DNA from: Acinetobacter lwoffii
GTDB lineage: Bacteria; Pseudomonadota; Gammaproteobacteria; Pseudomonadales; Moraxellaceae
Direction of reading: 5' to 3'
Length of the DNA: 63,296 nucleotides
Assembly (NCBI RefSeq): GCF_024129435.1
Contig: NZ_JAMXXN010000016.1
Coordinates: 1 to 63,296 of the forward strand
In this document: positions 43,377 to 53,730 of the stretch, in pieces
How positions within the stretch are numbered: position 1 is the first letter of the stretch
Layout: every line of letters starts with the position of its first letter
Made by a program: the position numbers and the translations under genes
The notes under the pieces: generated by a model
The model's database searches: none
What the model was told of the DNA's origin: nothing
What the model saw: only the letters and a program-made list of their open reading frames with translations

Positions 43377-44845
43377 TGTGTTGGTCCAAACACCACCTGG
43401 CTCAGATCACGTTTTACCCGCTTACGTTTCATAATCGGATGATCTGCGCCAATTTCACCGCTGGCACTGGCTGCCACATGCGACAGAGGTTTCGCCTTGT
43501 CTTCAAACTTGGCTTTACGCACACGACGATTGCGTGGTTCAGGTTCATTCACTAACGGCTCAATCTCAGCAAGATCTTGCTGCTGGGTCAGTTTCTGTTC
43601 CAGATGTTCTTCTTGACTCGCCTTGCGGCGGCTCTTGGCACGCTGACGGTTATACTGGCTAATGGCCCTTTCTTTCTCGTCACTGCTCATTTGCTGGTAA
43701 GCATCCCACCAGCTGCCCATACCTTGTGCAGTCGCATCACCTGATTTTTCACGCAGCAGCAAAAAGTCAAAGCCGGCACGGAAACGTGCGTGGCTGGACA
43801 AAGCCTCGATTTGCTGTGGTTTTGGATTCAGCAAACGGGTCTGCATTTCCCAGACTTCACGAATAAAGGTCTCCGCAAAGCGTGGAATAATGGTGCGGAT
43901 TGCCTGACGTTTTAACACATCCAGACCGGCTTGGGCGCGGGCTTCGGCGGCTACCACGCCTTTATTTAGATAGAATTCACAACGCTCCATGAATGGCTGC
44001 CATAACAATACCGCATAGAAAAATGCAGGGTTGATGGTCTTGCCGATAGAAATACGTTGATCGGTATTTTTCGCAGCGCGTTCCATAAACGGCGTAATTT
44101 CAGGCTTGATATCTGCAAATAACTGCTGCCAGATCCCGAAATCGATCAGCATTGGCAAGACACGATTCAGGTGCCCCATGGTGAACAGCTTCTGTGATTC
44201 ATCATAAAGTCGATGTGGAGAAACATCACGCAGCAACTGGGTCATTTCCGGCGTAAAGACATCCAGAATCGCTTCATCAATATTAAAGTTCAGTTTGGCC
44301 GCAAAACGTAGGGTTCGCAGCATCCGCACCGGATCTTCTTCAAATCTTAAAGTCGGATCGCCAAGTAAGCGTAAGGTTTTGCTGTGAATATCATCCACTG
44401 CATTGCAGAAATCCAGCACAATGCCTTTACGCGGCTGGTAATACATTGCATTGATGGAGAAATCACGACGGACAAAATCCTGCTCGATGCTGCCCCAGTT
44501 GTTATCACGCAGAATCATCCCTGCGGCCGAGGTCACTGCTTTTTTGGGGGGTGCACGGAAGGTTGCCACTTCAACCAGTTCCCGCCCTGAATAGACATGC
44601 GCCAGTTCGAAACGCCGTCCGATAATTCGACAACGTCGTCCGAAAACTTCCTTGACCTGAGCCGGAGTGGCATTGGTGACCGCATCGAAATCTTTAGGAT
44701 TCAAACCTAACATCAGATCTCGAACACCACCACCCACGATATAAGCTTCATAGCCTGCCTTGTTTAAGGCATCAATCACATCGAGAATATAAGAAGGTAA
44801 TTGAGCGGTTGATAAACCACATTTTGACGCGCGCAAAGTTTGCAA
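43373..44845 (-). CDS. pcnB: Poly(A) polymerase I
   Basis: Adds poly(A) tails to RNA 3' ends to promote decay. The 490-residue class II nucleotidyltransferase has YIVGGGVRDLMLGLNPKDFDAVT with the catalytic DxD, GRRCRIIGRRFELAHV, RRDFSINAMYY and EDPVRMLRTLRFAAKL. The C-terminal 90 residues are Arg/Lys-rich, as expected for RNA binding. The start is TTG at 44845, with AGGAG about 11 bases upstream; a second TTG lies 3 codons on. E. coli pcnB also uses a non-AUG start, so weak initiation may be a conserved way to limit the enzyme. Confidence 0.94.
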   Translation of the reverse strand: MQTLRASKCGLSTAQLPSYILDVIDALNKAGYEAYIVGGGVRDLMLGLNPKDFDAVTNATPAQVKEVFGRRCRIIGRRFELAHVYSGRELVEVATFRAPPKKAVTSAAGMILRDNNWGSIEQDFVRRDFSINAMYYQPRKGIVLDFCNAVDDIHSKTLRLLGDPTLRFEEDPVRMLRTLRFAAKLNFNIDEAILDVFTPEMTQLLRDVSPHRLYDESQKLFTMGHLNRVLPMLIDFGIWQQLFADIKPEITPFMERAAKNTDQRISIGKTINPAFFYAVLLWQPFMERCEFYLNKGVVAAEARAQAGLDVLKRQAIRTIIPRFAETFIREVWEMQTRLLNPKPQQIEALSSHARFRAGFDFLLLREKSGDATAQGMGSWWDAYQQMSSDEKERAISQYNRQRAKSRRKASQEEHLEQKLTQQQDLAEIEPLVNEPEPRNRRVRKAKFEDKAKPLSHVAASASGEIGADHPIMKRKRVKRDLSQVVFGPTQ

Positions 44846-44981
44846 AAGACGCTGTCTCCTACGTCTGAACGTAAAATTCTAAGATGACGCTAATCATATC
44901 GCTTACACGACTAAAGGGCAATTTGATTATGTCAATCCTGCGAGTCAAATCAATCAGCTAGTCATGATCCATGCTGTCGCT

Positions 44982-45395
44982 TTACAAGGCCAGTTTGGCC
45001 TTATTTTTGGCAAATAATGCCGGCCCAATACCTTTGACCAGCTGAATATCTTCAATGTTTTTGAATTTACCGTTCTTCTGCCGGTACTCGACAATGGCTT
45101 GAGCTTTCTTTTGCCCCACGCCATGCAACTGTTGCAGTTGCTCAATATTTGCACTATTCAGGCTGATTTTATCGCCTGTAGCTTGCACCGAAAGTGCCGG
45201 TTTTGCCAGATAGTGGTCGGTTGTGGCTACTGCCGTTTGTTGTTTGAGCCGCGCATCATGTTGCTGTTGTTGGGTCTTCCATTCCATATAATCGGTCGCA
45301 GTTGCATGCACAGTTCCGATAGAAATAAAGCCCAGCCAGCAACTCAGGAGAAGATTAATCCACGTTGAACCGATTCGATAAGATATTTTTTTCAT
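44982..45395 (-). CDS. comEA: ComEA-family DNA-binding protein
   Basis: A 137-residue periplasmic helix-hairpin-helix protein; ComEA binds incoming DNA during natural transformation and pulls it into the periplasm, and Acinetobacter is naturally competent. There is an N-terminal signal (LLLSCWLGFISIGTVHA, to about residue 32), a Gln-rich linker, and the tandem HhH at 76-137: LNSANIEQLQQLHGVGQKKAQAIVEYR (part) and IEDIQLVKGIGPALFAK. It overlaps the end of mazG by 41 bases, more than usual, so the two are probably co-expressed. Confidence 0.88.
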   Translation of the reverse strand: MKKISYRIGSTWINLLLSCWLGFISIGTVHATATDYMEWKTQQQQHDARLKQQTAVATTDHYLAKPALSVQATGDKISLNSANIEQLQQLHGVGQKKAQAIVEYRQKNGKFKNIEDIQLVKGIGPALFAKNKAKLAL

Positions 45396-46167
45396 GTGCT
45401 GCTCTTTGTTTTAATTCTAATTTAGCCTGTTCCCAGAGCTGATCAAGTTCAGTCAGTGACAGCTTTTCCAGGTCTAATTGTTGTAATTGTGCCTGATCTT
45501 CCATCAAGGCAAAGCGGGTTCGAAATTTATGGATCGTCCCCAATAATGCCATCTCACTGGAGATGCCAAGTTTACGTCCAACATTGACCAGAGAAAATAA
45601 GCAGTCGCCAAATTCTTCCTGTATTTCATCGGAATTTTGTCCGGCTACCGCTTCTTTTAATTCAGCCAGCTCTTCTTCCAGCTTGGCATAAGCACCCGCC
45701 ATGTCCGGAAAATCAAAACCGATTTTGGCGACATTTTTTTGAATTTCATCAGCCTGCGCCAAAGCCGGTGCATGTTTAATCTGATCCAGGCGTGAACGCG
45801 GCTTGCCCTGCTTTTCTTGCTGTTTGATTTCTTTCCATAGCTCGGACACATCTTCCGGACTCATTTTTGCAAATTGTTCAGCTTGAAATACATGCGGATG
45901 ACGGCGAATCAGTTTATCGGTAATGGCCTGCACCACATCCTGAAAATCGAAAGCGCCCTGCTCACTGTACATCTGCGACTGGAACACCACCTGTAACAGC
46001 AAATCACCCAGCTCATCGCGGACATCATCGACTTTTCCAGAGCGGACTGCTGCTTCGACTTCGTAAGCTTCCTCAATGGCATATTTGGTCAGAGATTCGG
46101 GGGTCTGTTGCTGATCCCATGGACATTTTTCACGTAATTCGCGCATGACCTGGAGTAGTTGTTCCAT
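45355..46167 (-). CDS. mazG: Nucleoside triphosphate pyrophosphohydrolase MazG
   Basis: Hydrolyses NTPs/dNTPs to monophosphates, a house-cleaning activity. The 270-residue protein has two MazG domains, as in E. coli: N-terminal CPWDQQQTPESLTKYAIEEAYE with DELGDLLLQVVFQ, and C-terminal EEELAELKEAVAG with EEFGDCLFSLVNVGRKLG. The EExxE/ExxD metal-binding pattern is intact in both. Its 3' end overlaps comEA by 41 bases. It diverges from the SDR gene across 90 bases. Confidence 0.95.
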   Translation of the reverse strand: MEQLLQVMRELREKCPWDQQQTPESLTKYAIEEAYEVEAAVRSGKVDDVRDELGDLLLQVVFQSQMYSEQGAFDFQDVVQAITDKLIRRHPHVFQAEQFAKMSPEDVSELWKEIKQQEKQGKPRSRLDQIKHAPALAQADEIQKNVAKIGFDFPDMAGAYAKLEEELAELKEAVAGQNSDEIQEEFGDCLFSLVNVGRKLGISSEMALLGTIHKFRTRFALMEDQAQLQQLDLEKLSLTELDQLWEQAKLELKQRAAHEKNILSNRFNVD

Positions 46168-46257
46168 GTTTAAAAACCTCTTTTCTTACCAAATAGTCGC
46201 GTCAATCTGCCGGTTTCTTGTTATGCTCAAAAAAAAGACAATAAGGAGATCAGGCAC

Positions 46258-47028
46258 ATGCACAGTATATTGATTAGCGGTGCAGCACAAGGAATTGGGG
46301 CAGCAACCGCCCAGTTATTTTACCAGCACGGCTATAAAGTCGGTATTTATGATATCAATACAGCACAGGCTGAACAGCTGGCCCAGCAACTGGGCGAACA
46401 TGCCAAAGCCGGCTTTCTCGATGTAGCTGACTATGCTTCTTGGGAAACAGCTTTAGCCGAATTTTCAGCTTGGGCAGGTGAAATCAATATTCTGGTCAAT
46501 AATGCCGGGATTTTATATTCAGGCCCTTTTGAAGAAACTGATATTACGGCACATCATCGGACTCTGGATATTAATGTCAAAGGAGTCATGAACGGCTGTC
46601 ATGCCGCTTTCCCTTATTTAAAAGAATCTTCATTTGCCCGCATCATCAATCTATCTTCAGCTTCGGCGATTTATGGCCAAGCCGATTTAAGCAGTTATTC
46701 CACCAGCAAGTTTGCAGTGCGTGGCCTGACTGAAAGTCTGGATATTGAGTGGCAACCCTATGGGATTCGAGTCTTGGATGTAATGCCGCTTTTCGTCAGT
46801 ACGGCCATGGTCAAAGATATGCAGGCAGAAAGCATCAAAAAGATGGGCGTGCATTTAAAAGCAGAAGATGTCGCACAAGATATTCTGAAACTGGCAGAAC
46901 TCAAAGATTCCATCTGGCAAGCCACGCATCATCCGGTTGGTTTCAAAAGCCAGTTTTTATTTCATTTATCGCGAATGAGTCCACAATTTGTGAATCGACT
47001 GAGTAATCTGCTCATTTCCAGAAAATAA
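46258..47028 (+). CDS. Short-chain dehydrogenase/reductase
   Basis: A 256-residue classical SDR oxidoreductase using NAD(P)H. The Rossmann motif is SGAAQGIGAATAQ (in place of TGxxxGIG), followed by NNAG in LVNNAGILYSG, the catalytic Ser in INLSSASAIYG, and Tyr/Lys in YSTSKFAV. Asp at the end of strand 2 (IYDIN) favours NAD over NADP. AAGGAG precedes the ATG. The substrate cannot be told. It converges on the phosphopantetheinyl transferase gene. Confidence 0.92.
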   Translation: MHSILISGAAQGIGAATAQLFYQHGYKVGIYDINTAQAEQLAQQLGEHAKAGFLDVADYASWETALAEFSAWAGEINILVNNAGILYSGPFEETDITAHHRTLDINVKGVMNGCHAAFPYLKESSFARIINLSSASAIYGQADLSSYSTSKFAVRGLTESLDIEWQPYGIRVLDVMPLFVSTAMVKDMQAESIKKMGVHLKAEDVAQDILKLAELKDSIWQATHHPVGFKSQFLFHLSRMSPQFVNRLSNLLISRK

Positions 47029-47051
47029 AAAATATTCGGGTTGATTCTATT

Positions 47052-47696
47052 TTAGACAGTGTGATGAATCTGGATCACTGGAAATCTCAATCCCTTGCAG
47101 GAATGCTCACTTTGCCAGGCCACGGTGAGCATGCAGCCAGCAAGCGTATAATTTTGATAGGCATAGATGCCAATCTCTGGATGTTCGCAGCGCCCACCAT
47201 TTTGCTCAGGATGGATATTGGTGTTGAGTTCATTCAGGTTGATCCGGATTCCCAAGCCTGATGCCTTTAACACCGCTTCTTTGGTCGTCCAGACCTTGAA
47301 CCAGTATTCAGGGTCATAATCCAGCACTTGCCAGTTTTTGAGTTCCTCAGGGTGGAAGGCATGTTGTGCCAAGGCTTCAAAACGGACTTTACGATTCAGT
47401 TCTTCAATATCAATTCCTAAATTCTGAACTTGCTTGCTCGTGGCCAAGGCGTAGAAATTTTGACTATGACTATGATTAAAACTGAAATCCGGATAGTCAT
47501 TTAAATAAGGCTTGCCGAAATTCGTCCGCACCACCTGTTGATCGCTAACTGGCAATTCAAAAGATTGGGATAAAAGCTGATTACGCAAACACGCCACTTT
47601 GCGTTTCCGTTCGGCAACCTGGGTTTTGCGGTCTGACAACGAATGACAAGTCAGATCAGAAAGTTGATGCAGATGAATTTGAATCAGCCGAGCCAC
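47052..47696 (-). CDS. 4'-phosphopantetheinyl transferase, Sfp type
   Basis: Transfers phosphopantetheine from CoA to carrier proteins. The 214-residue protein has the superfamily motifs FSFNHSHSQNFYALA, LGIDIEELNRK with metal ligands, and WFKVWTTKEAVLKASGLG. Sfp-type enzymes act on siderophore or polyketide carrier proteins, and no such cluster is in this window; AcpS-type is ruled out by the length. The start is GTG at 47696 with only a weak ribosome-binding site, so the N-terminus is uncertain. Confidence 0.9.
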   Translation of the reverse strand: MARLIQIHLHQLSDLTCHSLSDRKTQVAERKRKVACLRNQLLSQSFELPVSDQQVVRTNFGKPYLNDYPDFSFNHSHSQNFYALATSKQVQNLGIDIEELNRKVRFEALAQHAFHPEELKNWQVLDYDPEYWFKVWTTKEAVLKASGLGIRINLNELNTNIHPEQNGGRCEHPEIGIYAYQNYTLAGCMLTVAWQSEHSCKGLRFPVIQIHHTV

Positions 47697-47783
47697 GTGA
47701 ATCCATTAAAAAGATATCAATTGATTTGAGTGTAAAAGAATTCACACTTTTATTGGGAGAGAAATTCATTATTTTCTCAAAAC

Positions 47784-47810
47784 AAAAAGCCCGCTTTACG
47801 CAGGCTTTTT
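47784..47810 (-). terminator. Intrinsic terminator after der
   Basis: AAAAAGCC and GGCTTTTT form the stem, 25 bases past the der stop on the minus strand, with T tracts on either strand. Confidence 0.8.
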
Positions 47811-47834
47811 ATCCGAAAAATTTAAACTATAGAA

Positions 47835-49244
47835 TTAACGTTTAAATTTCTTCTCGGCTTTCTTGAACTTCTGTACATAACGACGTTTACGCGCAGCTGC
47901 ACGCTCATCCACTTGAGACTTACGGCCTTCAAACGGGTTTTCAGAAGTTTTAAACTCGATTTTAATCGGTGTACCTTCAAGCTTGTACACTTTACGGAAC
48001 ACGTTTTCCAGGTAACGGCGATAATCTGCAGGAGTTTTATCCACCTTGTTTCCGTGAATCACGATCGTTGGTGGATTCTGCCCACCCATATGCGCATAAC
48101 GCATTTTAATACGACGACCCTGAACCATCGGCGGTTGGTGGGCATCTGTCGCATCATTTAAAATCTGGGTGATTTTTGCTGGTGACACTTTCAAACGAGA
48201 TGAATCATAAGCACGGTGAATCGATGGATAAAGATCACCCACACCCGTTCCATGCAATGCAGAAATCAAATGCACTTTGGCCCATGGAATGAAATCGAAG
48301 CGACGCTCTACATCGAGCTTACATTGCTTACGATCATATTCAGTCATGTTATCCCATTTATTGACTGCAATGACCATGGCACGACCCGCTTCAAGTGCAT
48401 AGCCAATCAAATGCAAGTCCTGCTCAACAATACCATCACGCGCATCAACCACAACAACAATTACGTTAGCATCTTTCATTGCCTGTAAAGTTTTAACAAT
48501 CGAGAATTTCTCAATCATTTCATCAACTTTACCTTTACGGCGCACCCCGGCAGTATCAATCAGGGTATATTGACGGCCATCACGCTCGAATGGAATATAA
48601 ATCGAGTCACGTGTTGTACCCGGCTGGTCAAATGCCACCACACGCTCTTCACCGAGCAAGCGGTTCACCAGCGTTGATTTACCTACATTTGGACGACCAA
48701 TAATCGCTAAACGCAGACCCGTGTTTTTGTCGTGCTCTTCCGGATTTTCATCTTCCGGTACATCGGCAAGTACATCTTCCAGCATTTGCTGGACACCACG
48801 ACCATGGCTGGCTGCGACTTGTAACGGCTCGCCCATACCCAGTTTGTAGAATTCAACCAAGGCAGCTTCAGCATGTACACCATCGACTTTGTTGGCAACC
48901 AGAAAGACTTTTTTGCCTAAAGTACGCAATTCACGGGCAATCTGCTCATCAGATGCCAGCAATCCGGCACGCGCATCAACCACAAAAATGATGATGTCGG
49001 CTTCATGAATAGCAGTCTTGGACTGCTCTGCCATGTACGAGTCAATCCCACCTTCATTTTCGCCAATACCGCCAGTATCGACCACAATGAAAGATTTATT
49101 TTGATAAGTTGCATCGCCATATTTACGGTCGCGTGTCAGACCGGCAAAGTCTGCCACCAATGCGTCACGGCTCTTGGTAATCTGGTTGAACAGCGTTGAT
49201 TTTCCGACGTTCGGACGACCAATGAGCGCAATTACGGGTTTCAT
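47835..49244 (-). CDS. der: Ribosome-biogenesis GTPase Der (EngA)
   Basis: An essential GTPase in 50S subunit assembly. The 469-residue protein has two G domains: [12 protein letters not shown] near residue 8 with DTGG and NKVD, and [12 protein letters not shown] near 183 with DTAGVRRKG and NKWD, followed by a KH-like domain and a Lys/Arg-rich C-terminus ([19 protein letters not shown]). Length is normal. It is separated from upstream bamB by a terminator, so it probably has its own promoter in the 168-base gap. Confidence 0.98.
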   Translation of the reverse strand: MKPVIALIGRPNVGKSTLFNQITKSRDALVADFAGLTRDRKYGDATYQNKSFIVVDTGGIGENEGGIDSYMAEQSKTAIHEADIIIFVVDARAGLLASDEQIARELRTLGKKVFLVANKVDGVHAEAALVEFYKLGMGEPLQVAASHGRGVQQMLEDVLADVPEDENPEEHDKNTGLRLAIIGRPNVGKSTLVNRLLGEERVVAFDQPGTTRDSIYIPFERDGRQYTLIDTAGVRRKGKVDEMIEKFSIVKTLQAMKDANVIVVVVDARDGIVEQDLHLIGYALEAGRAMVIAVNKWDNMTEYDRKQCKLDVERRFDFIPWAKVHLISALHGTGVGDLYPSIHRAYDSSRLKVSPAKITQILNDATDAHQPPMVQGRRIKMRYAHMGGQNPPTIVIHGNKVDKTPADYRRYLENVFRKVYKLEGTPIKIEFKTSENPFEGRKSQVDERAAARKRRYVQKFKKAEKKFKR

Positions 49245-49327
49245 AGAGTAACCTTTATTTAATATCAGGCGTCAAAGTGGCCTGAACATCAGAAAGCATA
49301 GGAAGATATAAGGGGTAAATACCCTAA

Positions 49328-49363
49328 ATAAAAACACGGGGCATTGATTTTTCAATCACCCCG
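49328..49363 (-). terminator. Intrinsic terminator after bamB
   Basis: On the minus strand CGGGG pairs with CCCCG around an ATTGA/TCAAT inner stem, followed by a T-rich run. It lies between bamB and der. Confidence 0.7.
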
Positions 49364-49412
49364 CGTTCACAAAAATACGGTTGTGGCTAGTTTAGCATAA
49401 GGCTCGTTAAAA

Positions 49413-50561
49413 TTAACGGTTCTGCCAAATGCTTAATGAGCCCTTGCGTGTGGAAACATACAGCTGGTTGTCGATGACGCGTAAGCTACGTACTTCCCCA
49501 GAGGTTTTCGAACGACCAGTAATCTGTCCGGTACGCGGATCAATCAGGTGCAAGACACCATCCAGATCACCGACTACAAGATCAGTACCCAGCATCACCG
49601 GATTACTTAACTTGCGATTCAGCAACTGGTCATTTTCCCAAAGCGGTTGACCCGAGGTAATTTCAAAGGCTTTGATTTTGCCATCGGTTTGCGCCACAAA
49701 TACACCATTGCCCACAACTTCTGGACGCTGGATACTGCTGGCATCTTCACTCCAGACCACCTGTTGTGAAGCTAAATCCAGCACAGTCACCTGACCTTGA
49801 TAACTGGTGGTCACCACAAACTGGCCTGCAACGACCGGTTCCCCGTCAATATCAACCAGACGCTGGATATCAGAACGCCCATCCGACACTGCGACACGAC
49901 GCTGTAATTTTGGCACACCGCTTAAGGCATCCAGTGCATAGATATAAGCATTGGAAGATGCAATCAGTACATTACGAGCATCTAATGCAACAGGTGCAGC
50001 CATGCCACGCAGGCTGAATTGTACATTAGCTAAGTTATAAGTCCAAACTTGCGCACCCGTCGCAATTTCATGCGCATATACTGTGCCGTCATTGCTCACG
50101 CTAATGACACGACCAGCATGAATTAATGAAGGTGCCAGTAAAGCACCCGTCAATTGCGCAGTCCATTTTTGCTCGCCGGTTTGCTGATCCAGCGCAAACA
50201 GTTGGCCTTTCTGGTTGCCAACGACAACAAGACCTTCAGCAGCTTCAACACCAGAACTTAAATTGTCTTTGCTGACTTTTTTCTGCCACAGACGCTGTTT
50301 GCCTTTAAATGCAGACACTTCGCCTTTCGGATCAATTGCAAAGACCACACCATTATCTGCATCCAGACGTAAACGCAACGGATCAGCAGCATCTGTCGAA
50401 GCCACACTGGTGGAAAATACAGGGACCAGGGTTTTGGCTTGAGTCAGTTTTGGAAGTGGATTCGGTTTTACTTCTGGAACTTTATTGGTTTTACCCGCAC
50501 AGCCAGCCAATGCAAGCGTTAAAACAGTCAAGGCACAGGTAATTTTGTATTTTCTATTCAT
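49413..50561 (-). CDS. bamB: Outer-membrane assembly lipoprotein BamB
   Basis: Scaffold lipoprotein of the BAM complex that inserts beta-barrel proteins in the outer membrane. The 382-residue protein has a lipoprotein signal with LAGC (Cys21) and an eight-bladed propeller made of PQQ-like repeats, visible as repeated (V/L)xAxDxxTGxxxW patterns (ALDQQTGEQKW, AHEIATGAQVW, ALDALSGVPKL, VLDLASQQVVW, AFEITSGQPLW, LIDPRTGQI). It overlaps the yfgM-like gene by 4 bases (ATGA), keeping the conserved yfgM-bamB order. Confidence 0.96.
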   Translation of the reverse strand: MNRKYKITCALTVLTLALAGCAGKTNKVPEVKPNPLPKLTQAKTLVPVFSTSVASTDAADPLRLRLDADNGVVFAIDPKGEVSAFKGKQRLWQKKVSKDNLSSGVEAAEGLVVVGNQKGQLFALDQQTGEQKWTAQLTGALLAPSLIHAGRVISVSNDGTVYAHEIATGAQVWTYNLANVQFSLRGMAAPVALDARNVLIASSNAYIYALDALSGVPKLQRRVAVSDGRSDIQRLVDIDGEPVVAGQFVVTTSYQGQVTVLDLASQQVVWSEDASSIQRPEVVGNGVFVAQTDGKIKAFEITSGQPLWENDQLLNRKLSNPVMLGTDLVVGDLDGVLHLIDPRTGQITGRSKTSGEVRSLRVIDNQLYVSTRKGSLSIWQNR

Positions 50562-51256
50562 TCAGCTTCTTCCGCTTGTGTTTCTATAATTGGGCGTTCG
50601 ATTTCCGGATCATCGACCAATACGCCTACGCTTTCGAGCTTAATTTGTAAAATCTGACGTTCTTCTTTACGTTCAATCAAAGCATCCCATGCACTTTGAT
50701 ATACTTTTTTAGCATTTTCAATATCATTTTTGGCAACATAGATATCGCCACGTGCTTCATCGGCAGTTGCTTTAAATGCAGGCTCAGTGACTGCTTCTAA
50801 AGTTTTCAATGCAGCATCATATTTTTTCTGTGCCAGTTGTGCATAGGCCAGACGAAGTTTGACGACCTGAACCAGGCCTTTATCATCTACTTTCGAGTTT
50901 TCAACTTTCTGTAGCGCTTTCTCGGCCGCAGCATAATCTTCTTTGTCATAAGCCAGTTTCGCCATCACCAGCTGGGTCTGAATCGCCTGTGCTGAATCAG
51001 GTGCTTCCTTGACAATCTTGTCCGCAGCTTCAGACAACTTGGCAAAACCATCACCTTTCGATGCCTGTGCATCATCCATCAACTGCTGAACCTTGGCAGT
51101 GTGCATTTGCGACTCTGCCAAGTTTTTCTTCTGCCAATATTCCCATCCAAAAAAGGCAATCAGCGCAATTAAAATCCCAGTAATCATCGAAGAACCATAT
51201 TTCTTCGTAAAGGATTTTAAGCTTTCAAACTGTTCATCACCACTCATTGCGCTCAT
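50558..51256 (-). CDS. YfgM-like TPR protein, periplasmic
   Basis: A 232-residue inner-membrane protein with a single N-terminal helix (about 20-36, MITGILIALIAFFGW) and a periplasmic tetratricopeptide-like region. In E. coli YfgM works with PpiD and the Sec translocon. Visible TPR-like helices are at AQAIQTQLVMAKLAYDKEDYAAAEKAL and VKLRLAYAQLAQKKYDAALKTL (parts). The gene is between hisS and bamB, the standard context, and overlaps bamB by 4 bases. ATG 51256 is used; ATG 51247 is possible. Confidence 0.9.
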   Translation of the reverse strand: MSAMSGDEQFESLKSFTKKYGSSMITGILIALIAFFGWEYWQKKNLAESQMHTAKVQQLMDDAQASKGDGFAKLSEAADKIVKEAPDSAQAIQTQLVMAKLAYDKEDYAAAEKALQKVENSKVDDKGLVQVVKLRLAYAQLAQKKYDAALKTLEAVTEPAFKATADEARGDIYVAKNDIENAKKVYQSAWDALIERKEERQILQIKLESVGVLVDDPEIERPIIETQAEEAE

Positions 51257-51286
51257 GAGATTACCCTTTTCCTAATGTTTTATCGA

Positions 51287-52582
51287 TTATTTTGAAGAAA
51301 TTTTAGTACTAAAAAATGCAACGAAGTCCGTAAATGGTACATTCGATTGCTCTGCGGTTGCCAGCTCTTTCACAGTAAACGCCTGAGCTTCCAGTTCACG
51401 CTCGCCCAAAATCGCCGCATACAAAGCACCGGCTTGATCGGCCTTTTTCATTTGCGATTTCATTGAACCTTGTGAGCCTACTTTCAGACGAACCTGACTG
51501 TCTGCTGCTTCAAGCTGATCACGAATCTGCTCCGCAATGACCAAAGCTTTACCTTGAGAAGCCGGTTCAGCCACCAAGAAGACTTCACAATCACGTGTCG
51601 GAGTATTGTCTTCAACCTGTTCCAGCAGAAGCAATAAACGCTCGATGCCCATAGCAAAACCAACCGCAGGAACAGACTGATCTGCTTTTCCTTTGAGTTG
51701 GCCCACCAGACCATCATAACGGCCACCGGCACAGACTGTTCCTTGTGAACCCAAATGGGTTGTGGTCCATTCAAAAACAGTTTTGTTGTAATAGTCCAGA
51801 CCGCGTACCAGTTTTTGATTGATCACGAAGCTCACGCCTGCATCAGTCAAATACTGTTGTAACTGGGTAAAATGCGCCAGCGTTTCTTCACCCATAAAGT
51901 CATGAAGTTTCGGTGCACTTTCCAAGATGCTTTGTGTTTTGGCATCTTTAGAATCCAGAATACGCAGTGGATTCGTGGTCAGACGGCGCTGAGAATCTTC
52001 ATCCAGATCCGCTTTATGCGACTCCAGGAATTCAACCAGTGCCGCACGATATGCTGCACGCTCATCCGACTCACCGAGTGTATTTAACTCAAGCTGAACC
52101 TTGTCTGCTACACCCATACGTTTCCACAGACGCGCCGTCATCAAAATCAGTTCTGCGTCCATGTCCGGAGTCGCAACACCAAAAGTTTCCACACCAAACT
52201 GGTGAAACTGACGGTAACGACCTTTTTGCGGTTTTTCATAACGGAACATTGGGCCGATATACCAGACCCGAGGCGTCGCACCACGCAGCAGATTATGCTC
52301 CAGCATGGCACGTACACAGCCAGCCGTCCCTTCAGGACGTAACGTCAACGACTCAGGCGGATTACCCTTGTCCAGAAAGGTATACATTTCTTTTTCAACG
52401 ATATCGGTTGCATCACCGATCGAACGTTTAAACAAATTAGTCTGTTCTACGATAGGCAAACGAATTTGTTGATAGCCATAGGCATCCATCAAACCGGATA
52501 GATGCTGTTCAAGACGTCTCCAAGCTGGGGTTTGCGTTGGGAGAATGTCATTAAAACCTTTGATTGCGACGATTGAACTCAT
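51287..52582 (-). CDS. hisS: Histidyl-tRNA synthetase
   Basis: Charges tRNA-His. The 431-residue class II enzyme has motif 1 around [19 protein letters not shown], motif 2 [15 protein letters not shown] with [19 protein letters not shown], the HisA/HisB signatures [15 protein letters not shown] and GGRYDGLV, and an anticodon-binding C-terminal domain. It begins 3 bases after the ispG stop, so the two are co-transcribed and probably coupled. Confidence 0.98.
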   Translation of the reverse strand: MSSIVAIKGFNDILPTQTPAWRRLEQHLSGLMDAYGYQQIRLPIVEQTNLFKRSIGDATDIVEKEMYTFLDKGNPPESLTLRPEGTAGCVRAMLEHNLLRGATPRVWYIGPMFRYEKPQKGRYRQFHQFGVETFGVATPDMDAELILMTARLWKRMGVADKVQLELNTLGESDERAAYRAALVEFLESHKADLDEDSQRRLTTNPLRILDSKDAKTQSILESAPKLHDFMGEETLAHFTQLQQYLTDAGVSFVINQKLVRGLDYYNKTVFEWTTTHLGSQGTVCAGGRYDGLVGQLKGKADQSVPAVGFAMGIERLLLLLEQVEDNTPTRDCEVFLVAEPASQGKALVIAEQIRDQLEAADSQVRLKVGSQGSMKSQMKKADQAGALYAAILGERELEAQAFTVKELATAEQSNVPFTDFVAFFSTKISSK

Positions 52583-52585
52583 GAT

Positions 52586-53707
52586 CTACTCAGGAAAACT
52601 TGTACGAATAATTTCTTTAGATTTAGCTTCTTCAAGCTCGGTAACACGTTGACGAACCATGGTTTCGATTTCATCAACCAATTGATTCGTGTCAATTAAA
52701 TGGCTCTTTTCACCATTACGGTACACCAGTGAACGTGGTGCTGCACCTACGACACCAATATCGGCCTCTTTGGCTTCACCCGGACCATTCACCTTACACC
52801 CGATCACGGACACATCCATTGGAGTACGAATATCTTCTAAACGCTCTTCAAGTTGCTGCATCACCGAAATCACATTAAATTCCTGACGTGAACAGCTTGG
52901 GCAGGCAATGAAGTTAATCCCGTTGGAGCGCAGACCCAGCGATTTCAGAATATCAAAACCAATTTTAATTTCTTCTTCAGGCTCGGCAGCTAAGGAAATA
53001 CGCATGGTGTCCCCAATGCCTTCCATTAACAGACCACCCAAAGCGATGGCAGATTTAACCGAACCGGTGCGGTAAATACCCGCTTCTGTGACACCCAGAT
53101 GGAGCGGATTATCAATTTGCTGTGACAGCAAACGATACGCATCCATGGTCAGGAACACATTCGATGCTTTGACTGAAATTTTGAATTCCTGGAAATCCAG
53201 ACGGTCTAGAATATCGATATGGCGCATCGCAGATTCAAGCAAAGCCTGACCAGTCGGCTCGCCATATTTCTTTTGAATATCTTTTTCCAGTGAGCCGGCA
53301 TTAACACCGATCCGCATAGAAATGTCGTTATGACGTGCTGCGGCCACCACTTCACGGATTTTCGCTTCCGAACCGATATTGCCCGGGTTAATCCGCAGAC
53401 AATCTGCACCCAAATCAGCAACTGCTAAAGCAATTTTATAATCGAAGTGAATATCCGCCACCAAAGGTACATTGACCTGCTTGCGAATCTCACCGAATGC
53501 TGCTGCCGCTTCCATCGTTGGCACTGAAACCCGCATGATGTCCGCGCCCGCATCCACACAGCGCTGAATCTGTGCAACCGTAGCTGCCACATCACAGGTT
53601 TCAGTATTGGTCATGGACTGGATACTGATTGGTGCATCACCACCCACATAAACTGAACCCACACGAATTTTACGTGTTGGACGACGTTTAATTGGATTTA
53701 CGATCAT
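52586..53707 (-). CDS. ispG: 4-hydroxy-3-methylbut-2-enyl diphosphate synthase
   Basis: Converts MEcPP to HMBPP in the MEP isoprenoid pathway using a 4Fe-4S cluster. The 373-residue protein has an N-terminal TIM barrel ([16 protein letters not shown]) and the cluster cysteines CPSCSRQEF plus [10 protein letters not shown], three cysteines and the conserved Glu. Length is usual for proteobacterial IspG (the shorter form). It sits between rodZ and hisS, 3 bases from hisS. Confidence 0.98.
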   Translation of the reverse strand: MIVNPIKRRPTRKIRVGSVYVGGDAPISIQSMTNTETCDVAATVAQIQRCVDAGADIMRVSVPTMEAAAAFGEIRKQVNVPLVADIHFDYKIALAVADLGADCLRINPGNIGSEAKIREVVAAARHNDISMRIGVNAGSLEKDIQKKYGEPTGQALLESAMRHIDILDRLDFQEFKISVKASNVFLTMDAYRLLSQQIDNPLHLGVTEAGIYRTGSVKSAIALGGLLMEGIGDTMRISLAAEPEEEIKIGFDILKSLGLRSNGINFIACPSCSRQEFNVISVMQQLEERLEDIRTPMDVSVIGCKVNGPGEAKEADIGVVGAAPRSLVYRNGEKSHLIDTNQLVDEIETMVRQRVTELEEAKSKEIIRTSFPE

Positions 53708-53730
53708 CGTTCTGCTCTACTCTTGATCTA

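Noticed and set aside
43004..43555. Open frame of 183 codons on the plus strand across folK and pcnB
   Set aside because: Antisense to two well-supported overlapping genes; composition (many Pro, His, Ser) is typical of a shadow frame.
51967..52431. Open frame of 154 codons on the plus strand inside hisS
   Set aside because: Antisense shadow of hisS without ribosome-binding site or family features.
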